This document shows positions 6,660-13,603 of a DNA stretch of 13,603 bases, piece after piece. A program made the position numbers and the translations under genes. Positions within the stretch are counted from its first letter, which is position 1; every line of letters starts with the position of its first letter. The notes beneath the pieces were generated by a model. That model saw only the letters and a list, made by a program, of their open reading frames with translations, was not told the DNA's origin and ran no database searches. The DNA is taken from NCBI GenBank assembly GCA_964537505.1, contig CAZICK010000097.1:1-13603 (forward strand), written 5' to 3'. This DNA is from DAINBT01 sp036732785 (GTDB lineage Bacteria; Planctomycetota; Phycisphaerae; Sedimentisphaerales; SM23-30).

Positions 6660-8054
6660 TCACAGACATTCGCACAGAACCCTAACCAACTGGTCGATGT
6701 CCTGCTGGGTATGGGTCTCGGTAACGCAATACAGGGCTGATTGCCCTAATTCAGCGAAATCACCGCTCAGGTCCTTGCCGCCGAAAATCCCGCGGTCCAG
6801 CAGCATTTTGTTGATCTGGGCCACCGATTTACCGGTATCGTTGAAATCGACGACAAATTCCTTAAAATGGGCCGCCGCAAAGCGGGGAGCCTTCACTCCC
6901 TTGACGGCGGATAGTTTCTTCATAGCGTACTGAGCTTTTTGCAGGACATGTTGCCCAAGGTCTCGCATTCCCTTTGACCCCATCAGTGAAAGATACACCG
7001 CTGCGGTGATGCCCCACAAAGCGGCGGCGGTTCCCACGAATTCCTTACCTTTTTCACGGACCCCAAATGAGGTCCGGTCGTAGGCAACATCGCCAAAGCC
7101 ATATTCGCCTTCGACGCAGGTCTTCGTAATGCCAAAGAGACGCGAAGGAAACTCCATCACGAATTTCTCCTCATCGCGAGTGCCGATGAAGCCCGCCAGA
7201 GCGCCGCCATAGTTCATGTGAATACCAAGAGGCTGAATATCACCACAGACAATGTCCGCGCCGTAGCGGCTCGGCGGAATCATGACCCCGAGCGAAATAG
7301 GATCGACTCCGACAATGCTCAGCGTACCGTTTGCGTGTGCCATCCTGGAAATAACCTGGCCCTGATCTTCGATAAATCCCAGGAAAGACGGATTCTCAAA
7401 ATAAACGCCTGCAACCTCCGGCGACAACTTGGCCTTGAGATCATCCAGGTCCATACGCCCGGTGTCGGGACAATGTCGCACCAGCGTGACCTTGACGTTC
7501 GGCAGGCAATAGTTTTTCACAGCCCAAAGACGGTCCGGCCCGATCGTATCGATCACCAGAACTTCGCCCCGCCCGGTGATGCGTTCGGCCATACGCAGAG
7601 ACGTGCTGGCAGCCTGACACCAGTCGAATGTGGGAACATTCACCACATCCACTTCCAGCAGTTCAGCCATCAGGCTTTCGTATTCGAACAACGTCTGAAA
7701 GCGACCATGATCCTCGTAAGGCTCACCTGCGTATGCCGTCAAAAACTCCGAACGTTGATTGATCTCATCGCACACAGCAGGCACGTAATGCCCCCAGCAG
7801 CCGCCGCCCAGAAAACTTATCATCTCATTACAGGCCCGATTCTTGGCGAGAATACCCTCGACATGCCGCTTCAGCTCGCATTCCGACCCCAGGGCATTCG
7901 GCAGATTCAACTCCCTGCCCAAACGCAGCGGCTCGGGAATATCTTCGTATAGCTCTTCAATACTCTTGATCCCAATCTCCTTCATCATCCGGGCCTTAAC
8001 TGCCGGAACCGAATTGGGAATATAAGGATGCACAAAATCACTCTGTTTCTTCAT
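6660..8054 (-). CDS. gcvPA: Glycine dehydrogenase (decarboxylating) subunit 1-like, P-protein alpha subunit
   Basis: A 464-residue partner of GcvPB; in the known heterotetramer this subunit does not carry the catalytic lysine but completes the active site. The start is the ATG at 8054, with GGAGG (8060-8064) five bases upstream. The open frame runs 38 codons further but has no other good site, and the product from 8054 opens MKKQSDFVHPYIPNS as in the family. Recognisable parts are SFLGGG-GHYVPAV, the RSEF-TAY block, IVGVDPISLG and the NYGGALAGF-GTRDE segment. Atypical parts are AGEPYEDHGRFQTLFEYES where YQPEISQGTLQ is usual, and YDRTSFGVREKGKEFVGTAA where REQHIRREKATSNICTN is usual. The changes match the oddities in GcvPB, suggesting a divergent co-evolving pair. 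No gcvT or gcvH is in the window. Confidence 0.87.
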   Translation of the reverse strand: MKKQSDFVHPYIPNSVPAVKARMMKEIGIKSIEELYEDIPEPLRLGRELNLPNALGSECELKRHVEGILAKNRACNEMISFLGGGCWGHYVPAVCDEINQRSEFLTAYAGEPYEDHGRFQTLFEYESLMAELLEVDVVNVPTFDWCQAASTSLRMAERITGRGEVLVIDTIGPDRLWAVKNYCLPNVKVTLVRHCPDTGRMDLDDLKAKLSPEVAGVYFENPSFLGFIEDQGQVISRMAHANGTLSIVGVDPISLGVMIPPSRYGADIVCGDIQPLGIHMNYGGALAGFIGTRDEEKFVMEFPSRLFGITKTCVEGEYGFGDVAYDRTSFGVREKGKEFVGTAAALWGITAAVYLSLMGSKGMRDLGQHVLQKAQYAMKKLSAVKGVKAPRFAAAHFKEFVVDFNDTGKSVAQINKMLLDRGIFGGKDLSGDFAELGQSALYCVTETHTQQDIDQLVRVLCECL

Positions 8055-8182
8055 GGATACCTCCGAAATTATATTGCCTGGACCTATCCTGATTCCATTG
8101 GCAAGAGCTAACCGTTGGAACCCTTGGAGCCTGATTATTTCAACTCCCCTGACCAACACAACCACCAAAAAAACAGCAACTT
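8055..8182 (-). promoter_or_regulatory. gcvPA 5' leader with hairpin
   Basis: If transcription starts near 8182, the leader is about 128 bases. On the minus strand GGTTCCA (8116-8122) pairs with TGGAATC (8091-8097), 7 bp with one G-T pair, around a 2x2 internal loop and a further 3-bp stem with an 8-base loop. Further on, GGATA can pair with TATCC, which directly follows the GGAGG ribosome-binding site and could mask it. I could not fit the glycine riboswitch consensus, so any regulatory role is inference. Confidence 0.4.
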
Positions 8183-8188
8183 AGAACT

Positions 8189-8216
8189 AATATACCAATT
8201 CTCACTCCACCGTCAA
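8189..8216 (-). promoter_or_regulatory. Sigma70-type promoter for gcvPA-gcvPB
   Basis: On the minus strand TTGACG (8216-8211) is followed after 16 bases by TATATT (8194-8189), each one mismatch from consensus. The -35 box starts 8 bases beyond the DUF554 stop codon, so the gcv operon has its own promoter between the two genes. Confidence 0.65.
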
Positions 8217-8224
8217 GTATCCTT

Positions 8225-8929
8225 TCAACCTGCAAACCGGGATAACCAGGGATCGGCAAGCTCAAAGAGAATCATAAGAACAAGAGCCGGAATAAAATTA
8301 GCTGTTTTCATCTCTTTCAGTTTCAGCAGATTCACCCCTATCATAATGATCAGCAAGCCGCCAACAGCACAAATCGCATCAATCATGCCCTGTCCTACGT
8401 ATGCAGCCATGGCACCAGACAGAACAGTCAGCCCACCCTGAACAATCAGAATTGAAAAGGCCGAAAAGGCTACGCCCCAACCCATAACAGCCGCAAGAAA
8501 TATCGAAATAGAGCCATCCAGCACAGATTTCAGCAGCAGGAGCTGATAGTCCTTATCGACACCGGCCTTGAAAGACCCGACAATTGCCATCGCCCCGACA
8601 CAAAACAGAACCGTAGCATCCAGAAACCCCATCGCAAATTGCCCCTCACCCATTGAGCCGGGCAGCTTATTTTGAATCCACCCGCCAAAACCCAAAATTC
8701 TCTCCTCAATCTGCATCAAGGTCCCAAGAACGCCCCCCAGAACAAGAGAAAACACCATATAAAGCCCACTACACGGCTTTTGCGACATAGAAATACCCAG
8801 AACCAGTATAAATACCCCTAACGCGTTGAAAATGGTTTTTTCATATTTCTCATGAATCTTCCCCCTAAGAGCCACTCCGACAAGGGAGCCAATCAGCACA
8901 GCCAATGCGTTTATTACAGTTGCAATCAT
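8225..8929 (-). CDS. DUF554 family integral membrane protein
   Basis: A 234-residue hydrophobic protein with about six to seven membrane segments (roughly residues 1-20, 34-48, 56-72, 100-117, 134-158, 160-180, 186-202, 211-226). It matches DUF554 (PF04474, YdfK/YqgA-like): the N-terminus MIATVINALAVLIGSLVG, GFLDATVLFCVGAMAIVGS in the middle, then KSVLDG, and QGGLTVLSG near residue 165. The family's function is unknown. The ATG at 8929 is set by homology, since the family begins exactly here. It has no Shine-Dalgarno sequence of its own; a strong one lies further upstream before a tiny reading frame. It is flanked by 170 bases on the gcvPA side and 199 on the aminotransferase side, so it is probably monocistronic. 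Confidence 0.9.
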   Translation of the reverse strand: MIATVINALAVLIGSLVGVALRGKIHEKYEKTIFNALGVFILVLGISMSQKPCSGLYMVFSLVLGGVLGTLMQIEERILGFGGWIQNKLPGSMGEGQFAMGFLDATVLFCVGAMAIVGSFKAGVDKDYQLLLLKSVLDGSISIFLAAVMGWGVAFSAFSILIVQGGLTVLSGAMAAYVGQGMIDAICAVGGLLIIMIGVNLLKLKEMKTANFIPALVLMILFELADPWLSRFAG

Positions 8930-8941
8930 ATAGCCATAATA

Positions 8942-8971
8942 TCACTTATCACGGCGTTGCATGGCACCTCC
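8942..8971 (-). promoter_or_regulatory. Shine-Dalgarno plus six-codon leader frame before DUF554
   Basis: On the minus strand GGAGG (8971-8967) and a 4-base spacer precede ATG at 8962, which reads MQRRDK and stops at TGA (8944-8942). That ATG is in frame with the DUF554 start 11 codons later. It could be a leader peptide giving translational coupling, or an old start cut off by a stop mutation. Confidence 0.4.
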
Positions 8972-9046
8972 GATGTTAAAACTTCTTTAACGATGACTTT
9001 GCCACCTCTGCAATCCGCCGCCGCCGCTCGCCGGCAGTGTATATAA

Positions 9047-9075
9047 ATGCTACAGCATCAGACCGGTCTGGTCAA
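9047..9075 (-). promoter_or_regulatory. Promoter-like site with overlapping palindromes upstream of DUF554
   Basis: On the minus strand TTGACC (9075-9070), a 17-base spacer and TAGCAT (9052-9047) form a moderate sigma70 match. The spacer contains the perfect palindrome AGACCGGTCT (9060-9069), and the -10 box is one arm of ATGCT-AC-AGCAT (9047-9058). These would suit a dimeric repressor; no regulator gene is nearby. The rest of the 8972-9128 gap holds a CCGCCGCCG run and nothing else I recognise. Confidence 0.45.
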
Positions 9076-9128
9076 GAGCAAAATCTCCTCGTGTCTCATG
9101 CTTTCTTCCGCCATTCACCCATCCATTT

Positions 9129-10226
9129 TCAGCCATAAAACTCGTTGATACATTGAGTTACGTATTCTATCTGCTCATCGGTCAACTCTGGCACGACCGG
9201 CAGCGCCAACACCTCCTTGCAGGCCTGCTCAGCTACCGGGCAGTCACCTTCCTTACCACCGAGATACGCGAAACACTCCTGCAAATGCAGCGGTGATGGA
9301 TAAAATATCGCAGTCCCTATCTCCTTATCTGCCAAGAACTTGCGCAACTGATCGCGGCTCGGCGCTCGGATAACATATTGGTGATAAACATGACTGTTCC
9401 CTTCAGCGACCCTCGGCTTACCAACTTCCGCACCCAGCAGTTGGTCATACCGCTTAGCGTGTGCTTGCCGCCGTCGCTGCCACCCATCGAGATATTTCAG
9501 TTTTACACCCACCACCACCGCCTGCAGAGCATCCAGCCGAAAATTACCCCCAATCATACTATGATGATACTGGCTCGCTCCACCATGCACACGCAGCGAG
9601 CGGCAAAGATCGGCAAGTTTTTCATCCTCGCACAATATCATGCCGCCGTCACCGAAACATGAAAGGTTTTTCGTTGGATAAAAGCTCACAGACGCACAAT
9701 CACCTAATTGCCCCGGCCGATGGCCGTTCTGGTCGCTGCCGATTGCCTGGCAGGCGTCTTCAATCACTTTTAACTCGTACTTTTTGGCCAGGGCCATGAT
9801 TTCGGCCATGGGAGCCATTTGGCCGTAAAGATGTACAGGCATTATAGCCTTGGTCCGGTCGGTTATCGCTTCTTCCAGCTTGTTGAGGTCGATATTGAAC
9901 GTATCCCTGTCTATATCAACAAAAACCGGCTTTGCGCCCACCCTGGCAATCGAACCGGCTGAGGCGTAAAAAGTAAAGGTCGGCACAATAACTTCATCGT
10001 CTGGGCCGATGCCCAAAGCCATGAGACTGCACAGCAGGGCATCTGTTCCGCTACTGACGCCCACCGCGTGTGCACATTGGCTGTAGTCGGCCAGGGCCTG
10101 TTCCAATTGCTCCACGGTTTCGCCTAAGACGCACTGCTGGCTTTCCATCAGTTCTAACACCGCTGGGACGATTTGTGCTTTTATCGACTGATACTGCTGT
10201 TTGAGATCGAGTAACGGGACCTTCAT
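9129..10226 (-). CDS. DegT/DnrJ/EryC1/StrS family PLP-dependent sugar aminotransferase
   Basis: A 365-residue, full-length member of the family that transfers an amino group, usually from glutamate, to a nucleotide-linked keto-sugar for surface polysaccharide or glycan synthesis. Visible motifs: SSGTDAL (58-64, phosphate contact), PTFTFYAS (82-89), VIEDACQAIG (154-163, D157 contacting the PLP ring), SFYPTKNLSCFGDGG (181-195, with K186 as the Schiff-base lysine), then RVHGG-YHH-GGNFRLDALQA. The last block is common in 3-keto-sugar aminotransferases of the WbpE/FdtB type, but the substrate cannot be set from sequence alone. The start at 10226 has GAGG nine bases upstream and matches the usual MKVPLLDLKxQY opening. 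No other nucleotide-sugar or glycosyltransferase gene is adjacent, which is unusual for this family. Confidence 0.92.
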   Translation of the reverse strand: MKVPLLDLKQQYQSIKAQIVPAVLELMESQQCVLGETVEQLEQALADYSQCAHAVGVSSGTDALLCSLMALGIGPDDEVIVPTFTFYASAGSIARVGAKPVFVDIDRDTFNIDLNKLEEAITDRTKAIMPVHLYGQMAPMAEIMALAKKYELKVIEDACQAIGSDQNGHRPGQLGDCASVSFYPTKNLSCFGDGGMILCEDEKLADLCRSLRVHGGASQYHHSMIGGNFRLDALQAVVVGVKLKYLDGWQRRRQAHAKRYDQLLGAEVGKPRVAEGNSHVYHQYVIRAPSRDQLRKFLADKEIGTAIFYPSPLHLQECFAYLGGKEGDCPVAEQACKEVLALPVVPELTDEQIEYVTQCINEFYG

Positions 10227-10658
10227 AGCCTATTTCCTCACTTTCGGTTTTCCTGTTTTTTAGTGGTATTTCTTGTCAGACAAAATCATTCCTATCTGTC
10301 TTGGCAGTTTGTCTATCTTAACAGTAAGAACCGATTTGCCAATTCAAAAAATGTAACAGTTCCGAACCGCCTGGCCAAGCTATGAGTAATATAATGTGAA
10401 ATGTCGGTAATATCCGATATTATACCAATGGGTATGATAATTACTAGCAGAGCCATTTGTGACGCAAGCGTCAAAAGGATTGTAAAACGTTGATTGTGAT
10501 ACTGCACTTTCCGGGGAAATTATGTGGTTTGCGGCCCCATAACAGCGATTGAAGTCAAACAGTATTTTATAAAAAGGTGTAAGCGTTCAAAGAAAATTTA
10601 AATTGTTTACGTCACAGTCGGATTCATTTGCGCCCCGAAAGTCTAAACAGGTAGTCAT
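10227..10658. promoter_or_regulatory. Divergent intergenic regulatory region, palindrome-rich
   Basis: No gene is seen in these 432 bases between the leftward aminotransferase and the rightward GH106 gene. Sites seen: TTGTC-A-GACAA (10273-10283), close to the aminotransferase; TAATAT-CCG-ATATTA (10408-10422) next to ATACC-AATG-GGTAT (10422-10435); and TGACGC-AA-GCGTCA (10460-10473). A LacI-like site at 10578-10591 is listed separately. I could not settle on a single promoter for either gene. Confidence 0.6.
10578..10591 (+). promoter_or_regulatory. LacI/CcpA-type operator-like site upstream of the GH106 gene
   Basis: TGTAAGCGTTCAAA fits 13 of 14 positions of the catabolite-responsive consensus WGWAARCGYTWWMA, with the central CG that LacI-family repressors read. 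It lies 67 bases before the GH106 start codon and just after an AT-rich stretch (ATTTTATAAAA) that could serve as a -10 region. Sugar-responsive repression of the hydrolase is an inference from motif and position. Confidence 0.4.
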
Positions 10659-13487
10659 ATGCACAAATTCGTCTCAAAAGTATTTTTGAAAACAGTTCTG
10701 GTAATTTTCGTAATGTCTATAATCTGTTGGGGAGATTTTCGGGGCACACAGGCTCTTGACCAGAGCGGCCCGGAACTTGTTCGGGGATTCGTTTCGCCGC
10801 CGGATTCGGCAAAGCCAAGGGTCTTCTGGTGGTGGCTCAATAGCCTGGTGGACCGGGAGGCAATCACCCGCGATCTGGAGGAGTTTCGAGCCAAGGGAAT
10901 CGGTGGTGTGCTCATAGTTGACGCGGGCGGGAATCCGGGTAAGGAGCCAATGCCCTCAGGTCCTGTTTTTATGGGAACCGAATGGAGGAACCTTTTCAAA
11001 CATGCTCTTACCGAAGCGGCCAGGCTCAATTTAGAAGTCAGCGTTAATCTGGCCAGTGGATGGTGTACGGGCGGTTCCTGGATTACACCTGAATACGGGA
11101 TGAAAGAGCATGCCTATTGCGTTACCAAGGTCACCGGTCCGCAACACTTTTCGGGGACTCTGGCGATCCCTGCCGGCACCGCGTATCGTGATGTCGCGGT
11201 ACAGGCTTATCCGCAAGGCAACAGCATCGGCAATACCGCAGCGCTCATCGATCTGACCGCCCAGATGCAATCAGATGGGCATCTCGAATGGGATGTTCCC
11301 AACGGTAAATGGGTTATACTGCGGTTCGGCTATAAGAGCAGCCTGGTAGAGACGGCTTATTCCAGCGACAACGCCAAAGGACTTCATGTAGATGGCTGGA
11401 GTAAGTCAGCTTTGGATTTCCATTACAAATCCATGGCTTCAGTGCTTATCAACGATGCAGGGTCTCTGGCCGGTAAAACACTTAAATATTTGCATAATGA
11501 CTCGTGGGAGAATGGATATCCGACATGGAGCGACGAGTTTGTAAATGATTTCCAGAAATATCGTGGCTATAGTATAAAGCCCTATCTTCGCGTGTTAGCT
11601 GACAGTTCAGCCGACGATGAGATTGCAAAGCGGTTTCGTTTTGATTTCCTCAAGACCTTTGCTGATGCCATGGCTGACAATCATTACGGACGGTTAACGG
11701 AGTTGGCTCACGCAGACGGCCTTCGTACTCACAATGAAGCCGCTGGTCCCAGTTGGCCAAAGAATGCTCCGATGGATGGATTGAAAAATCTGGGCCGATG
11801 CGATATTCCCATGGGTGAATTCTGGATGCCTTATGATGCGTATATAGCCAATGAGACAGGTTACGAGCAAAACTGGGTTGGTAAGCAAACCGGATCAGCG
11901 GCGCATATCTATGGAAAAAGGTGGGCCGCGGCAGAAGCGTTTACATCGCTGATAGGCCATTGGATAGAGGATCCGCATTCGATGAAACAGGCCGCGGACA
12001 TTGCTTTTTGCGAAGGAATCAACCGTTTCTTTTTCCATGAATCAACCTGCAACCGAAAGCAGGATGGGGTGCCGGGATATGAGTATTTTGCGGGTACTCA
12101 TTTCAATGCCAATCTAACCTGGTGGCGACATGTCAAACCCTGGCTGACATGGATTTCACGCTGTCAGTACATGCTTTCGCAAGGGCTTTTTGTCGGCGAT
12201 GTCTGTTACTATTTAGGCGAGAAGATTCCTGAAGCAACCCAAAACCCGAACAGGATTAAACATGTCTATCCTAATCTGGGTCTCGGGTATGATTATGATT
12301 ACTGCAATGCTGATGTCATTCTCAATCGCATGTCGGTAAAGAACGGACGTATTGTTCTTCCCGATGGTATGAGCTACCGTCTGCTGGTACTGCCCGACGG
12401 GGATGCGATGGACGTAGAACTTATTGAGAAAATCAAGAAACTGGTTGCCGCGGGAGCGACGGTGGTTGGTCCTAAACCGGTGAAAGCCCCGGGACTGAAG
12501 AATTATCCCCAATGCGATTCAACAGTACAAAAGCTTGCCAGCGAAATCTGGGGCGATTGCGACGGCATAAAGGTTGTGGAAAATAAATACGGTCATGGCC
12601 GGATATTTTGGGGGAAAACAGAGCGTGATATCCTGGCCTGCGATGGGATTAAGCCTGATTTCCGATTTTCAGGCAAGTCGAACACATATATAGACTTTAT
12701 TCACCGGAGTACGTGTGAGGCAGAAATCTATTATGTCGCCAACCGCAATGATCGATGGGAAAGAGATGTCATCTGCACGTTCCGGGTGAGCGGCAAGGTT
12801 CCGGAGATATGGGATCCGGTCACAGGCATTATGCGGCCGGGAGCGAAGTACACTCAAGCCGAAAATACGACGGCGCTACCGCTGGAATTCGCCCCCTTCG
12901 GTTCGATGTTCATCGTGTTCAGAGACCCGGGAATCGAAGCGACGGCAAGTGGGAATTTCTCGATTTATTCATCCGTCGGTCAGGAACTGGATGGTGCCTG
13001 GACGGTAAAGTTCGATCCGGAATGGGGTGGCCCGGAATCAATTACATTCGATAAACTCCAAAGTTGGACTACCCGTAGCGAAGAAGGTATCAAATATTAT
13101 TCGGGCACCGCAACGTATATCAAAAAGTTTGATGTGGCTGAGCGTTTCTGGAAACCGGGAGCCAGGCTGTTCCTGGACATGGGCGAAGTAAAAAATATCT
13201 GTGAGGTACGTCTCAATGGAAGAATCCTGGGGACGCTCTGGACTGTGCCCTTCCGCATTGAATTGACCGACGCCGTAAAGCAGACCAATAACATTTTGGA
13301 AATCGACGTGACCAATCTGTGGGCCAACCGGCTGGTTGGCGATTGGAAACTACCCAAGGCGGAGCGGTTCACTAAAACGAATGTGTGGCATCTTTACAGG
13401 GATGAGAAGGTAGCGGGAAAACCTTTGATTTCCGGACTGCTAGGACCGGTGGAGCTGCAGACACTCACCTATGAGCCGGCCATGTGA
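10659..13487 (+). CDS. Secreted GH106-family glycoside hydrolase (alpha-L-rhamnosidase-like)
   Basis: A 942-residue exported enzyme predicted to release terminal rhamnose from pectic (rhamnogalacturonan) or algal polysaccharide. The start has AGGT six bases upstream and a signal peptide (K3, K7, hydrophobic 8-24, likely cut after TQA at residue 32). It is not a lipoprotein, as C23 lacks a proper lipobox. GH106 hallmarks: FVSPPDSAKPRVFWWWLNS then the ITRDLEEFRAKGIGGVLI-DAG block near residues 45-90, SVNLASGWCTGG (about 128-139), THNEAAGP (E360), AEAFTSLIGHW (E426), FFFHEST followed by GTHFNANLTWW (about 458-490), and a C-terminal beta-sandwich with VRLNGRILGTLWTVPFR and VTNLWANRLVGD. E360 and E426 are conserved-looking candidates for acid residues; I do not assign roles. 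The length is near the family norm. It stands alone on the plus strand. Confidence 0.9.
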   Translation: MHKFVSKVFLKTVLVIFVMSIICWGDFRGTQALDQSGPELVRGFVSPPDSAKPRVFWWWLNSLVDREAITRDLEEFRAKGIGGVLIVDAGGNPGKEPMPSGPVFMGTEWRNLFKHALTEAARLNLEVSVNLASGWCTGGSWITPEYGMKEHAYCVTKVTGPQHFSGTLAIPAGTAYRDVAVQAYPQGNSIGNTAALIDLTAQMQSDGHLEWDVPNGKWVILRFGYKSSLVETAYSSDNAKGLHVDGWSKSALDFHYKSMASVLINDAGSLAGKTLKYLHNDSWENGYPTWSDEFVNDFQKYRGYSIKPYLRVLADSSADDEIAKRFRFDFLKTFADAMADNHYGRLTELAHADGLRTHNEAAGPSWPKNAPMDGLKNLGRCDIPMGEFWMPYDAYIANETGYEQNWVGKQTGSAAHIYGKRWAAAEAFTSLIGHWIEDPHSMKQAADIAFCEGINRFFFHESTCNRKQDGVPGYEYFAGTHFNANLTWWRHVKPWLTWISRCQYMLSQGLFVGDVCYYLGEKIPEATQNPNRIKHVYPNLGLGYDYDYCNADVILNRMSVKNGRIVLPDGMSYRLLVLPDGDAMDVELIEKIKKLVAAGATVVGPKPVKAPGLKNYPQCDSTVQKLASEIWGDCDGIKVVENKYGHGRIFWGKTERDILACDGIKPDFRFSGKSNTYIDFIHRSTCEAEIYYVANRNDRWERDVICTFRVSGKVPEIWDPVTGIMRPGAKYTQAENTTALPLEFAPFGSMFIVFRDPGIEATASGNFSIYSSVGQELDGAWTVKFDPEWGGPESITFDKLQSWTTRSEEGIKYYSGTATYIKKFDVAERFWKPGARLFLDMGEVKNICEVRLNGRILGTLWTVPFRIELTDAVKQTNNILEIDVTNLWANRLVGDWKLPKAERFTKTNVWHLYRDEKVAGKPLISGLLGPVELQTLTYEPAM

Positions 13488-13603
13488 TTGCGCTGAAGTT
13501 GATGTTACTTTCATTTTCGTTACCCTTTATCATCGGCCATTTCGTGCAAAAAAATATGGTTCCTCATAAGAATCTGTACAGAACACGAGGCTAAGAACTG
13601 CTG
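13488..13603. other. 3' flank of the GH106 gene, no feature seen
   Basis: These 116 bases to the window edge contain no reading frame with a ribosome-binding site, no stem followed by a T-tract, and no repeat that I can detect. Confidence 0.6.

Noticed and set aside
7218..7952. 244-codon plus-strand frame antisense to gcvPA
   Set aside because: The product resembles no family and the opposite strand encodes a clear GcvPA; the open frame is a codon-bias shadow. The same holds for the plus-strand frames at 5145-5816 and 6114-6485.
8055..8168. Upstream ATG at 8168 as the gcvPA start
   Set aside because: The extra 38 residues are unlike the family, have no Shine-Dalgarno, and the ATG at 8054 has GGAGG at 5 bases.
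8055..8182. Glycine riboswitch before gcvPA
   Set aside because: I could not place the conserved glycine aptamer core in this leader; only a simple hairpin is visible.

Overview
The window looks like a chromosomal segment of an anaerobic-type planctomycete, most likely class Phycisphaerae near Sedimentisphaerales. This is inferred from protein style, not from a marker gene. The clues are a very large secreted protein combining RCC1-like repeats, a dockerin-like calcium-binding module, FN3-like modules of the 'P.DG..GV....LSWSAG...SHNIYFGT' kind and LamG folds, together with a secreted GH106-type rhamnosidase. That mix is typical of polysaccharide-degrading planctomycetes.

Layout. (1) 92-4645, plus strand: a 1517-residue secreted repeat protein with 14 RCC1-like units, a dockerin-like pair, then FN3-LamG-LamG-FN3-FN3-LamG. 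(2) 4646-5060: an intergenic stretch with a perfect hairpin, a 39-base hairpin repeat in two tandem copies, and on the minus strand an unannotated broken fragment of a COG3199-type NAD kinase. (3) 5061-8054, minus strand: gcvPB and gcvPA, the two halves of a split glycine decarboxylase P-protein, behind a good sigma70-type promoter and a leader of about 128 bases. Both subunits lack several motifs that are nearly invariant in ordinary P-proteins. (4) 8225-8929, minus: a DUF554 membrane protein with its own promoter-like region. (5) 9129-10226, minus: a DegT/DnrJ/EryC1/StrS sugar aminotransferase. (6) 10227-10658: a 432-base divergent regulatory region rich in palindromes, with a LacI/CcpA-like operator close to the next gene. 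(7) 10659-13487, plus: a secreted GH106-family glycoside hydrolase. The last 116 bases hold nothing I can identify.

How they work together: the rhamnosidase and the repeat protein fit extracellular recognition and breakdown of plant or algal polysaccharide, with the operator-like site suggesting sugar-responsive control of the hydrolase. The gcvPA-gcvPB pair is a separate metabolic operon (glycine cleavage or a related PLP reaction). Its last cistron appears to have been an NAD kinase-like gene that has decayed by internal deletion. No gcvT, gcvH or lipoamide dehydrogenase gene is in view, and no mobile element, CRISPR array, tRNA or rRNA was recognised.
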